From assembly GCF_039555335.1 (NCBI RefSeq), contig NC_092642.1:55469776-55533775 (forward strand): a DNA stretch of 64,000 bases, read 5' to 3'. The first letter of the stretch is position 1. Every line of letters begins with the position of its first letter. The notes under the pieces were generated by a model. The model saw only the letters and a list, made by a program, of their open reading frames with translations. It had not been told where the DNA came from and ran no database searches. Below, one piece after another: positions 12,388-25,200 of this stretch. This DNA is from Amphiura filiformis (lineage: Eukaryota > Echinodermata > Ophiuroidea > Amphilepidida > Amphiuridae). Made by a program: the position numbers and the translations under genes.

Positions 12388-13087
12388 CTATACAGGTACG
12401 CAGTATTCAGCATTCGTAGAGTGGAAACGCTGGCTCCCCAACCTGTTCCTGCGAATAAGAGCTCCCCGTGCTGTGACTTTGTCGCAGAGGCCTGCCAGGT
12501 GTTGTCGATAGGTAAGCGATCTGTCAAGTTTCACTCCAAGGTAGGTAGGGGTAGCTTGGAAAGCAAGTCGACTCTTATTGACCATGATGTTTAGCTCCCA
12601 CTTAGCTTCCTTGTTGTTCAGGTGGAAAGCTGCTGAAACTGTTTTCCCTTCACTGAGCTTCAGGCGCCAGTTCCTCAGATATGTTGATAGGGTATCCATG
12701 TCATTGTTGAGGACCTTCTCGATGTTTGACCATTTCCTGTGCGTTGACAGGACGGCTATGTCATCTGCGTAGCCGTACTTTTTTGATGTTGTCTCAGGCA
12801 GGTCATGGATGTAGATGTTGAATAGCAAAGGAGCCAGTACAGATCCCTGAGGAACCCCGTTGTTAAGACGGCGAAGTCTGCTTTGCTGTCCGTCACTGGT
12901 CTTCAGTACGAAGCTCCGGTTTGAGATTAGATTCAGAATGTAATGAACCATACGTCTGTCCGGTATCATGCGAAGTAGCTTTGCAGTGAGTCCCCTGTAC
13001 CATACGGTGTCATAGGCAGCAGTTAAATCCACAAGGACACCCCCTGCTTTCTCCTGGTTCTCAAATGTATAGATGTCCAGAACGTAG
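12388..13087 (-). mobile_element. Non-LTR retrotransposon reverse transcriptase fragment (YADD)
   Basis: The minus-strand frame reads GGVLVDLTAAYDTVW, then NNGVPQGSVLAPLLFNIYIH, then KYGYADDIAVLSTH, then WRLKLSEGKTVSAAFHLNN and YLGVKLDRSLTYRQHL, stopping after NAEYCVPV. These are fingers/palm motifs of a jockey/CR1-superfamily reverse transcriptase. The YADD acidic pair is present. It is 5'-truncated near 13087 and lacks the C-terminus and endonuclease. A MITE lies just beyond its 3' side. Confidence 0.88.
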
Positions 13088-14420
13088 TTCTAGAAACCCA
13101 ACATTTTACTGAGCAGATTGTAGTATATTTAATAGCCATTGGGGAATTGTACGCATACATAGGGTATATTTAGCAATACATTATAACCGTGAGCAGTCTG
13201 TACATAACATTTTTAGATGAACAATCGTGTACATTACATTTTTTCAGATGAGCAGTCTTGTACATAACAATTTTCAGATTAGCAGATTTTTCACTCCGTC
13301 GCTCCAGCTTCTTCAATCACTGTACCTCGGCCCGATGCTGTACCTTGTATGAGATGTTATACTCTATAGCCATCGGAACATAATTCTAGAACCCAACATT
13401 AGGCAGATTGTAGCATATTATATAATGGTGTCAGCAGTGGTGATAAAAATATACTACATTTTGCAGCGTGGAGCATTGTACAAAATTCGCGGCACCTGAG
13501 GCAGTGGTACATAGTGCAGTTATGATGCACAACAAACATGATTCGACCTTTGCAGTACTTAAACCTGGTTAACAGGAAATTACTCCAGCAAAATCAATCG
13601 ATAAAGTCTAGCCCATTTTCCACATTGAATGGTGGACTGCACTTATACCCAAATATGGCACTTGCGAATCAATAATCACCCACTTGAAATCCCCTGACTC
13701 GCTCCACTGACCAAAGTTATGGACAGATATGGGAGTTGTTTTTGCTGTTATCTGTCATTTAATGACCATAGAGGAAAGAATTGAAGTTTTTTACAGCTTC
13801 TATGGCGAAAATTGATCAAACCGATTACACGATGGTGCTCGCTCGAAGTTGGAGCTATCTCGAGTCAGCTGTTGAGCACAATTTGCCATTAAAATTACAC
13901 GTCCGACTGTTATGACATTTTGAAGACTCTCTTCGGAAAAACAGCTCGACAACAGCTTTCCCGTGACATTTTTACTTCAAATTGTAGTATGTTAAGGATG
14001 AACATTATAATTCACATGTGAGCCTCTATGGCTATTATTGGGTGAAGGGTTTTCCCTCCAGCCCACTAACTAGTCTATTGCTTATGCCTACAGTACAGTG
14101 AGTGAGCTAAAGGTCAATCATCAATTGGAGCGCTGTGTGTGCATTTTTGAATAGTTTTTCACCAAATACTCTTAAGAAGGTGTTTTTTTTACGAATAAGT
14201 GATAACAATTTGAAGCAGACTTTTCAATTTTGAGATATGAACCTTTTAAATTGGGTAAAGTTGTTTTTGGCCCACCCTTGTAGTGTGTGCAATAACTGAA
14301 ATTGGTAATCTTAATTATTTAGCTTTTTATTTAATATTAATGTATGTGCAATATCTTAAATATCTTTTAAATGTTTTTTATATGCTGAAAATTTGCATGG
14401 AATTTGACAAGTGATAGTTA
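13088..14420. repeat. Short local repeats, otherwise nothing recognised
   Basis: 'ttctagaacccaacatt...gcagattgtag' occurs near 13088 and 13383. Three ~35-bp units around 'gagcagtcttgtacataaca' lie at 13190-13285. No coding exon is seen from 13490 to 14420. Confidence 0.55.
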
Positions 14421-14605
14421 GAGAATAAAGGTATTGTTTTTAGCCCCTGGAGCATCTATCGTCTCATATAACACGGGCGACATCATTATTTTAAGTAAAA
14501 CAATGAGGCGAAGCCGAGTTGTTTTACGCCAAAAATAATGATGTCGCCCGTGTTATATGAGACGATAGATGCACGACAGCGGCTAAAAACAATACCTTTA
14601 TTCTC
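14421..14605. mobile_element. Hairpin element, ~72-bp arms
   Basis: The left arm from GAGAATAAAGGTATTG to 'catcattatttt' (14421-14492) is mirrored at 14531-14605. Between them 'gtaaaacaa' and 'ttgttttac' extend the fold. Two dozen bases match without a break around ATCTATCGTCTCATATAACA. Confidence 0.85.
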
Positions 14606-14789
14606 ATTCTTAAACACTTCAATTCAAATAAAAATATCATAAGTATTACACATTTTAATCAAATTAAATCCTACATTTTGCAAGGAATTATACCTCGGGC
14701 TTAAAATCGATCAGTCCCGTTTTTGCTATGCGCCTCCGATTGGTTCAAATAGCGAGTACGCGTATCGCGTCGATGCACACTCGCTGACC

Positions 14790-14819
14790 CGTGTGATATC
14801 ATGTCATATCACACGGGTA
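14790..14819. repeat. 30-bp palindrome
   Basis: CCCGTGTGATAT is followed after six bases by its reverse complement. The same CACGGG(C/T)GA theme occurs in the hairpin at 14421-14605, so both are probably parts of one repeat family. Confidence 0.7.
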
Positions 14820-14857
14820 AGAACCAATAAGATTGCAGGAACATTATCAAGTGTTTA

Positions 14858-15522
14858 AGGACTGGGGTATGAACGTTTGGACAGTATTTATTTTGGGACA
14901 TTAGAGCACATCAGACATATCGAATTGCATCCTGAATACGAAGAAAGTCATTCTGATATCAAATAATTTTGATTTTTTGAAATTCGCAATTTAATACACA
15001 TTTTATGGCAAATCATTAAAAATTGATATTTTTGATATTTAACAGTACTTGAAGTTAACTTTATAAATCTGATGATTTATACTTAAAGTGTATGTAGGTG
15101 GGATGAAAAGCCGACGATCAATTGAAAATTTTGACCTTTCGTATTGAAGATATGGATTTTTTTTCCCAAAACACAAAAAAAAATTAGGTCTTTTTGGGAA
15201 AAAAATCCATATCTTCAATATGAAAGGTCAACATTTTCAATTGACCGTCGGCTTTTTCCTCCCTGCTACATACACTTTAAGAATATATCATTAGATTTAT
15301 ATAATTTACTTCGAGGACTGTTATATATCAAAATTTGAAAAATATCAAATTTTTATAATTTGTCATAAAATTTGTATTATATTGTGATTTTCAAAAAATG
15401 AAAATTATTTGATATCAGAAAGACATGCTTCGTATTCAGAATGCAATTCGATAGGTCTGAGGTGCTCTCATGTCCCACAAAAAATACTGTCGAAACGCAA
15501 TAAACGCTCATTTTAGATCCCT
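14858..15522. mobile_element. 665-bp fold-back MITE with TA duplication
   Basis: The arms (~300 bp each) mirror each other: 'gacagtatttattttgggac' on the left and the complement of 'gtcccacaaaaaatactgtc' on the right, down to the centre near 15180. TA flanks both ends (14856-14857 and 15523-15524). Removing it rejoins 'gtgttta' to 'agaatgttta', a plausible empty site. Confidence 0.82.
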
Positions 15523-15524
15523 TA

Positions 15525-16102
15525 AGAATGTTTAATAAAATATCTCTATGTCCATATCACATCTGACAATTAAAATATACACAAAATGAAGGCATTTATC
15601 TAAATTAATACACATTTGCATTTAATCTCAAATAAATAATTCGTTTAGTTTCGTATACACCAATCCGACAGCCAAATCATTGGCCCTCTATCGCCGCCGC
15701 CATGACTGCGGTGTTCCCGCGAGGTATTTAACACTGACAATCAGCTGATCACTGCACTGTACACCGCAATACAACACCAGTACAACAAGTGGCAATTTTA
15801 ACTAATTTGTAACTTTCATTTTCATGAGTTTTATCTAATAATATTTCATTGTGAGTCAATCATGTACACGTAGGAAGATGATGTTCGAAAGTGACCTAAA
15901 ATTTCTGATGAGGGTTCGTAAATATTTTAACATTGATCAATGCAAAGAATGCCGAAGTTTTGTCGAAATCTAATGTGTAGGCCTATCTGTTGTTTGTGTA
16001 AACACGGTCTCTGTCACGTTGGTTACCTTTACTTGTAATGAGCAAAACTTTAAATCATGTGATATTTATATCCAAGAAAACAAATGATAAAGTTTCATCA
16101 GC
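15525..16102. other. Region 3' of the oxidase gene, no exon recognised
   Basis: It contains a GC-richer patch at 15690-15730 with an ATG in a strong context (15702) but only nine codons. No clear AATAAA on the minus strand was found for the oxidase transcript; ATTAAA-like sites occur near 15533 and 15621. Confidence 0.4.
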
Positions 16103-16297
16103 TTACTCGGTCAATCTCTCCACGATTTTCTTGGCGGAGCGTATAGCGAGGGCCACGCTGGTGAGGGTCGGGTTGCTGGCCGTGCCGGTGGGGATTACAC
16201 CGTTACCACCCAGGCACAAGTTGTCTATTCCCCACACACGGGAGTATTCATCAACAACCGACGTGCCGTCATCTTCCTTGCCCATACGTATTGTACC
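16103..16297 (-). CDS. Oxidase exon 8 (residues 471-534, C-terminus)
   Basis: The acceptor is ATATTTTCAG. The exon opens GTIRMG, continues [18 protein letters not shown] and [20 protein letters not shown], and stops after VERLTE. Asn512 is the second catalytic residue of the GMC His/Asn pair. The family's second His in THRMG is Ile473 here. There is no peroxisomal C-terminus. Confidence 0.92.
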   Translation of the reverse strand, partial: GTIRMGKEDDGTSVVDEYSRVWGIDNLCLGGNGVIPTGTASNPTLTSVALAIRSAKKIVERLTE

Positions 16298-19200
16298 CTG
16301 AAAATATATACATTAATATGGACGATTATTGGGCAAAATGATGACCATCGAATAATAAAGATCGTACGTACGCCCGTCTATTTAATCAAAATTACTTTCC
16401 TATGACGGATCAATGTCGCTAATATTATTTAGCCAGTATTTAAGACTCTGAACGTATAACATGAACGCGCGGACAACGCAGAAAATGCACAAGCGTTTTG
16501 CACTATATTATTATATGAGCTTGCGGCCTAGATATGTTTTAAGCCTTGACAGGCTGGGGGCCAGTTTCAAGAAAAAACATCAAGGTCGTAATAGATTTAA
16601 AAAAATAAATTCACCATTCTGTAGAGTGCAATTATGGCCGAATATAAATTAAAAACTAAAATCGACAAATTGGTATAATGCCAACAACTAAGTGGCATTT
16701 CCTTACTATCAAAAACATTGAAAATGATGTCAAAAACTATTAAAACACGATTTATTGCAATGGTCCATATTTAGAGGGTCTACGCCGAAACTTTCCATTT
16801 TGGTTTTTTTTTAATTTAGTAATCACCTAGCGTTTGTAATGTTATTTTGGTTTCAGTAAGCTAATATAGCTACTTTCTTGGTTAATATACCGATACTGAT
16901 ACCAGATGATTAATTATCATTCTTCGGATCAAAACAATTTAAACAATTGATTTTAATTTTATACGGCTTGTAGGTAACTAACCATGACATGGAATGCCTT
17001 GCCGTGCGGCATGACCTGAGGCAGGGAATCTGGCATGAATCCGCCTACGGCGGTGGCCGCCCGGATCATGTCCTTCATCATGGCGTGACTCAACTCCTTG
17101 TCTTCATCTCTGTAACATTACCATAAACAAAGACATTTAAAATGTGAGATTTCATAATCATGTACACAATGATATAGGAACAGATTGCACTACTTCGCAC
17201 AAAGCTATCACATAAAGTATGGCCCTGTGGACATAAAGATATCAAGATATTAGTTGCAATAAATGTAATATTATCATAAATTGTGCTTGTCCTCAGGGCC
17301 GGATTTACCATAGGGCCAGATGGGCCCGGGCCCAGGGCCCCCAAATTGCCCTGTGCAGTGTGCATCTTCCATTTTAGCCAAAAACACTATGTTTTGGGCC
17401 AAAAATTTTGCGAGCTTCGCGCGCACTGGCCTGTTATATAGCAAAATCAACTTCAATTCGGGCTAAAATAGTCTGAATTGAAATTTTTCGCGTGCTTCAC
17501 GCGCAAATGTCCTAGTAAAATCTACAAACTCCGGGCCACTTGAGTGCACATGCCTTCCTCACGGTGCGTTAGGGGCCTCCAAATTTTGGCCTGGCCCAGG
17601 GCCCCAAAAAAGGTAAATCCGGCCCTGCTTGTCCTTACTTCCTTTATTATGATCTACGAGTTTTAAATATTTTATAAAGAACCAGGATCAATTATGTCTA
17701 CAATAGGTAATCATGCACACACATGGATATGCTTGTAGCTTTCCATACGCCGTTATTGTACGCCCGTCTAGCTATTCAAAATCACTCTCCTGTGATGTAT
17801 CGAGGTCGCTAGTATATTTAGCCAGTATTTAAGATTCTGAACGTACGACATGAACGCGCGGACAAAACAGAAAATGCACAATATTTATACGTTTTGCAAT
17901 ATATTATTATATGAGCTTGCGGCCTAGATATGTTTAAAGTGCCAAGTTTTTATCGTTTTTTAGCCAAATTTGGGAACATTTTTCAAAAATTAGTATAATT
18001 TCGGGTCTCTTTTTTAAAGTCCCAGCCGCACATTCCCACCACCCAAACCAAACATGAGCATCTATGTCAATTATAAATAATATAAGGTTTAGTATATGTA
18101 TATTTTCTGCGTTTAATTCTAATTTCAATAAAAAGAGATCAAAATATTTACGTTAGAGTGACATTGAAGGTGGGTTGTGGCATCCCCATGCTGTCCTTGA
18201 TAGATTCAGAAAATGTGACGTAGTTTTCAGCACGCGGCGTCATTATTCCAAACCACCAGAAGTCGACGACAATTCGGCTGTCGATGTGTGATTGGGCATT
18301 TCCATAGGCGGTGTTCACTTGGCTGTGCCATGGCCGGGCTTCTGATACTGGAATGTATAACTAGAAACAAAACCACGTAATAAATCGCTACACCCCGTCC
18401 GTGTTTAGCTAAGATAGGCAATAATTGACAGCAAATAGCCTAAAAATGCATTTGAGAGTGCGTCCCATTATTGTTAAAAATCAGTACCCGGTTGATAGGT
18501 TATTAAAATAAAATATAAAATTGTGTATAGTTTGTCATGTTTGTGCGAGGGTTAGGCGCAGAAAAAAACACACGACCCGTTTGCCGGCCCTGTACAGTGT
18601 CCCTGTTTGCCGGTAACTTGTGGGGGTGGGTGCGCGCACGGGGTGTGGGGTGTGCGTGTGTGGGGGGTGAGGGCGGTGGTGTGGCGGTGGTTAATAATAC
18701 GAATGGACAAAAATACTATACTTAATTGTTATTATATATTGCTGACACGGACTTAATTATATCTAATATTCATACCTGGGGGTCAGGATCAGAGAATTTA
18801 AATGGCAGTGGATCCTGTGGGTATTTCTCGCGGTGTTCCTTTGCACTTCCAGCAAATCGTTGGTCGGTCTCCACACTATCAATGAGGCTCTGTTTCATCA
18901 CCACCTGCAATTAGCATTGACAATGGTATAATGAAGTCCTACTTACTACTCAATACTAACTTTTAAAACACATTTACCATATTAAATAATTTAGAAATTA
19001 TATATTGTGGTTATTTTTTTCTTTTGTGTTAATTGGGTTTACGATTTTGATACGATCAATTCATAGTTTTGAAACACAAAATCATTTTGTTCTAGTACTT
19101 TGTCAGTTTAAACTTTTAGAAAAGCTGAATTGGATAAGATGGCATTTGCCTTACAATTCAGGCAGAGTGGTGTGAAAGATTACAAATTAACAAGGGTGGT

Positions 19201-22200
19201 GATTACTGAAACATCTTAGAGTCAAACTGAGTTTCGAGATTGTGAGAATTTGTGAAATTTGCTAGTAATCACCATCCCTGATTGAACAACTTCACCAGGA
19301 TAGTAGACGTACGGTATACAAAGTCGTATTTCGTTGAATCTGATCCAGGAAATGCACTTACTTGTGTACGTTTCAGCAAACACTGTTTGCCTTTATCAAC
19401 ACTTGATGATGAGTGATTGCTGCTGGTGACCGATGATAGATGTATTTCCAGCGCAGGTCGTGGTCCGGGTCGTGGTGTTGCCAGGTGATTTTACATCTGG
19501 GGATTTTCTTGATCCTATTTTTAGAAACTCATCAAAACTGTGAGATAATTGATACTGTCCTCCATCTGTGTTGATGGTTGTGCCCATCCTCTTTCCAATT
19601 TCATTGCTGTTAAGATATTAAACTTCTTCATAACTCTGGACACCCTTTCCGTGACTCATTTGACATACGGACGGTACCATCACTGGTATGGCTCTTAATT
19701 GGATTAAAAGCTATCTACAGAGCAGAAACTTTCGCGTTTCAGTAGGTGCTGTATCACCTGATAAATATGAACTGAATTACGGTCTACCGCAAGGATCAGT
19801 CCTTGGACCACTTTTCTTTATTCTTTACACTTATACTGCATTGGATATATTATCAGAGAGTTCGGGATTTGCTATCACATTATGCTGACGATGTACAGCT
19901 GTACTTTTCCTTTGACCCAAAGATTGCTGGTGCTGCTGAACTTGCCTTATCCAGATTATCGTCTTGTATCAATGCTATTTGTCAATGGATGATGACGATT
20001 TTGCTGAAGCTTAATGACTCCAAAACTGAGTTTTTTGTAGCAGGATCGTCTCATAATCTAAAGAAGTTACAGACTGTATCTATCAAAATTGGTAATATGG
20101 ACATTAGACCCTCTTCGACCATTAAGAACCTTGGAGTCGTCTTGAATATTGATTTAAATAACGGTTGTTTGATGGGATCATTTATTAGATTTTCAAACAA
20201 AACATCATGTATAACCAAATTTTAGACTTAAACAGCTAAAAGTGATATAGTGCTATTATGTATACAGATGCTTTTGAGTCGTTCTCAACTCAACGGATAT
20301 AAAATGTATCTATTAATGACAAAATTGGTGGCGCTATTTAGTTACTGGAAATTGCTCTTTCAAGCTTTTAATACAAATAATAACTTTTATTATTTGATAA
20401 AATATGTTTATAAAATTTCCTTGTTGCTTGTTTCACCTATTCCAGCTGTTTCAATGGCAGTATTAACCACCTACCTCTTGCAAATAAAGAAATATGATTT
20501 AGGATAAATAGCGCCATCTATAGTTTGCATTTAGTTAATAATGAAGCCAATTCTATATACATCAAACAGCCATATATGTTATCTTCATATTTCATGCAAA
20601 AAATTTAAAAACTTTAAAAACCCGACACATGTACCTGACGTAATTTCAACCAAGCATTTCACTGTTTCGTAGTGAATGTGGATGTGGATGGCGGCGTCCT
20701 ACCATTCACACTACAGTTCATTCATAAAAATATCAAACTCACTCGATAGTATTGACCATAAGGTATATTCGAGCCAAATTTGGACGCCATCCGGGTATTT
20801 TGCCTTCATGTGCAATATTCATAAATATACCACAATAATACCCATATTTGGCAAACCATTACACAAATATTATACACAACTGCGCTAGAAATACGGTGTC
20901 ATTTTTGATACGGAAAATAGGTAGCTTCTCTTTTGATGTTTACTGAGGTATAGAGAGTGTAGCCTTTAACACGCAAAATTGGGAAGGCTATTTAGCATAA
21001 TAAAGGGTTAGTTCCCGATACACTGTGGAGCAAGGAAAGTGGTTATTTGCATAGTAAATACACTATTAAATCACGGCGAGATGTAAATTGGGTGATGATG
21101 TCACAGCTCATTAGAGTTTGTCACTCGCTCTATTGCAACTTGTTGTGATGGTAAATGAGGCTATAGAACTAAAAAGAAGAGAGGCACCACCATGAACAAA
21201 GATGAAGGACATTGTCAATTATCTCACATTTTTCGATAATTTTCTAAAACTGGGATCAAAAAAATCCCCAGATGGAAAATCAAATGGCAACACCAATACC
21301 TGTGCTGGATATACATCCAGTGTCGGTTGCCAGTAGCAATCACTCATCATCACGTGTTGACATCTCAACATTGTGTGCTAAAACGTACACAAGTATAGGG
21401 AGAGCGTGGCGCAATGGTTAGGGTACTGCCTTTAGTGCATGAGATCCCGGGTTCAATTCCCGGCGGTGGCGATTAGCCGGGATATTGACTTGAAAAAAAA
21501 AAGTCTGAAATTAGTTGGCAACTTCTGTAGATTAAATTCAGACTTCCGCTCTCCCCATGGTTCATTTAGAATTGGGTAAAAGAATCATGAAAGTACTCCG
21601 TCCTTCGGAGGGGACGTTCAGCCGTCGGTCCCGTGTGCAGAGAGCCATACCTGTACATGTATCTCGCAGCCAGTTTCGAAAAGAGTAGGTGTTAAACCCT
21701 GACTGTTCCCAACCCGACCCGGTGTTCAAATGGACCCCAATGGAAATAAGCTTCAATAGAGGCTTTCTTGGGTTATCCAGGGTTGTCAAAACCCGAACAA
21801 ATCAGATCAAAATATAAAGTGCGATTTATGGATCCGATCGAACGAACTTTGTTTACTGAATCACTAGCTCTGTTTACACTATCTTTGGAAATTATTCTCG
21901 TTATACCAGCTTATACCTGAGTGAATGTGATTGGTTGTTCTGACAGATAATGTCCAAGAGCCTTCGGTCGGATTCCCGAATTGAAGAGGATTTGTGGCGT
22001 CAAAATAGCGCCAGCAGTCACCACGAATTGATTCGCATGCATACGAATGAGTTGATCTTTCTGCAGATCGCGCACTACGGCATAGTCAATTTTATCACCA
22101 TCAGATGTTAATACCAACTTCTCTACCAAATGTTGAGCCTGAATATACAAAGAATATATAATATACTTACTCAATTGAACATTCATTCATTCATGGTTTT

Positions 22201-25200
22201 TTCATGGTTTATTAAAAGACACAGTCGCTGCTAAAAAGCTGAATTGATGTGAAATTTACATTAAAAAATAACAAACACTGCATGACATATAAAATACAAA
22301 GAAACACCCCCACACCCCTCACACCCCCCCCCACCTACACACCCCACACACAAAGCACACATATTCGACCAAGGGGCGAGACCTCCTCTTGCAACCAAAT
22401 CCCAAGGTAAGAAAAGTCCGCAGCTGAAAGTGCAGACAACATGACCTGAGAAAAAAGTGGAAAGTAGGTGGTCTCGCCCCAGGACAAAATCATTGAAATA
22501 AGTAATAAACAATAAATATCTTCACCGACTGTGGAAATTTCATAGTGAAATAATATCGTAGAGCATTGAAATTGCATGGACAAAACAATCTCCTTGCATT
22601 ATAGCTACATGGCCATAACAATCATCTTTGCCATTTATCTCAAAATTTACCCAATATGTGACTCAACCCCTTTTTATGTCTTCACACACGATTTTGTTGG
22701 CAACAACTACTGTGGGGCATTAGGTTACACACCACTAATAGACCTGGGCGATGCATGGCAATACAGCGAGTAACTATTTGTTTGTATGTCATTTAAAAAG
22801 ACTGCTTTAAAATCACTGAAATTGACCCAAGTTATATAGCCAAAAAAGTACATTTTTGGGTGTGATGCTTCGAAATGGTATATTTTCTCTCATTATATGA
22901 CATTTCTGGTGTAATATCATCCGCACGGCATCAGTTTTTAGTAAATATTCGCCCTACCATATTTAGTCTAATTTGGCGGTATTTTGTGCCAGCTCACGAG
23001 TTTTAGGTTTTTCCAGGCATCAGGGGAGCTGCCCTATAAACCTCATTATTATTTATGATTTACATAATAGAAAGCATGGAATTATAGCTCTCTTTTTTGA
23101 CCAATTTCGAGAAGAAGAAAAACAAGAAATGTCCAAAGGAACGTCTTGATGTATGATTTGCTTTCAGAATGGCTTCAAGTTACGTGTATTTTATTGCTAA
23201 ATGGGGTTAATTTTGGGTCTTGAATAGACCAAAAGGAAGATGCAAAAAAATATTGGAGCCCAGCAGGGGAGGCGGACTTCAATATTCCATTGGTGCTGAT
23301 GAAGGGTACGGTGCGGAGGGGTGAAGGGACGCGCACATATGTATTGTCTATTTCATGCAATAAAGAAAACGTGTGTACCTATCATGGACCACCTCACCTC
23401 AACGCGCCTGCCAACATTGTAGGCCCAATAGACCCACCCGATAGAGTCTATATATGACCAACGTATTGTAGTTTCTTGTGGTTTTACCCCCCCCACATGA
23501 TGTGAGAGACTCTTTACACTATCTCTCTCTCTCTCCCCACCCTCTCCCTCTCTCTCTCTCCCCCTCTCTCTCTCTCCCTCTCTCTCTCTCCCTCCCTCTC
23601 TCCTCCCCTAGAGATCGCCAGGGGGTGTCGAACCCCCGCATGGCGAAGGCCCTGATAGCGGAATATGTTTATAATTATTAACAAGTGAGAATGTCTACCT
23701 TGAGAGTGAAGCGTGACTTGCATTCTGAATCGTCAAGTAACGGGCCAAATATGTCGTCACTTCCGGTCCAGTGCACAAAGTCTGGGTTATCCTTTAAACG
23801 GTAGCCAGCAAAAGGGATGTTCTGAGGGCGAGCGTCTCCTTGTAATTCATTGAATTCTGCCTAATAATGTTATGGATGGAAATAACAAATAAGATTAAAC
23901 TCCTTTCTGCGATCAAGTCATGGTTTAAATATTGGTACTGGATGAATATTTTGCAGTATTATTATCTTTTGCAGATGCTTAATTTATACTTTATAAGCGA
24001 ATATAGATGACATGATGCTTTCTAACGCTATCACCAGAGTTCGTCATTTTGTTCTAAAATTATATAGAGGCCCACATTCTAAAGAAATCGAAGTTGTATT
24101 TGAAACATAATTATATAGGCCTACCAACGCTGCCTTTGGTGAATGTGGTAGATTTCCAATTTATGTTACTTGTATGATTCGTTGTGTTAAATTTTGGTTT
24201 CAACTTCTAAATACGAGGGTTGGTCAATAAGTCCTCGCAACTGCTATGTATTTCCGCTCAAGCATGACTTTGATTACTGTTACTTATCATAAATACAAGT
24301 TTGTACCTTTGTCTTTCAAAACAAATGTGCAATAGCGAGGTTGCATACTTGATGACGTAATCTCATTAGCATAAACACAGTAGCCTGTGAACACTGCATG
24401 ATTTATGGTGAAAAGTAGTGGAGAAAATAGCGAGCCAAATTGAGATAATTCCAAATATCTTGAGAATAAAAGTATGGAATCTGGCGCGGTTTTGCAATTT
24501 TGTAGTTGATGCTATACTCTTTTTGGACCTATACCATTTTTATTAAAGATCAGTGATCATGTTGAATATCTCCACTTTTAAGTAGGCTTTGTCAGCCATT
24601 GGTTCTTTACGTAATAAGAGATAGCAAGATTTATCAACGACAAAATTTAACAAATGGTACCTGATTGGATTGGGTAACTACTGATTATTAAAAAGGGAGC
24701 TTCCGGTGAGGAAATCACAAACATTTCTCTATTAATGAACCCTTTGTTTTCAAAATGTCATGTTTTTGTAATAAAAGTAGCACACCATAGAGAGGCTCTA
24801 GATTGAATACGAATTGTGAATTTCAAAAGGTTCGTTTAATTTTAGCATGAGACTCAGTATAGCAAACACTCACACTGTTACTGTCCCGCAATATTGTATT
24901 TAGTCATATTTTTAGCGCTTTCAAGTTTTGATGAAACTTTTAATCATATATACCAGCAACGCATGCGCATATTTATATTTTTATTGTAACAATTTCTATT
25001 GTCCTGAATATGCAATGTTCATATTTTTGGTATTGCGCTATATCAAGCGCCGTTGTTATGTTATGTTATGTTATGTTATGTTATGTTATGTTATGTTATG
25101 TTATGTTATGTTATGTTATGTTATGACCTCTCACACCATACCAATAATTATATTTGTTTTTGTGTCATTTTGCAGATAATTTTGATTATTGTGTCTACCT

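Larger units (their letters stand above)
19360..21395. mobile_element. ~2-kb inverted-repeat element in oxidase intron 4
   Basis: The left arm, about 19361-19600 (cttgtgtacgtttcagca..., gatgatgagtgattgctgct), is mirrored at about 21185-21394. Both arms keep traces of the same reading frame ([18 protein letters not shown] on the outward strand), so the arms may be two copies of one gene piece in opposite orientation. A LINE fragment and a MITE lie between them. Confidence 0.65.

Noticed and set aside
15702-15731. ATG in a strong Kozak context (gccgccgccATGactg) as a new gene start
   Set aside because: Only nine codons before TAA, and no convincing exon beyond the possible GAG|GTATTT donor.
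20250-20507. 85-codon hydrophobic frame conserved with 11951-12154 as a small gene
   Set aside because: Conservation follows the whole MITE including non-coding parts, so it does not show protein selection.
21399-21471. Functional tRNA gene on the plus strand
   Set aside because: Same tRNA-like head but with SINE body and tail to about 21800; acceptor ends do not pair well.
23514-23723. RERERE frame near exon 3 as an alternative exon
   Set aside because: Comes from the CT microsatellite; the real exon 3 is in another frame and matches the family.
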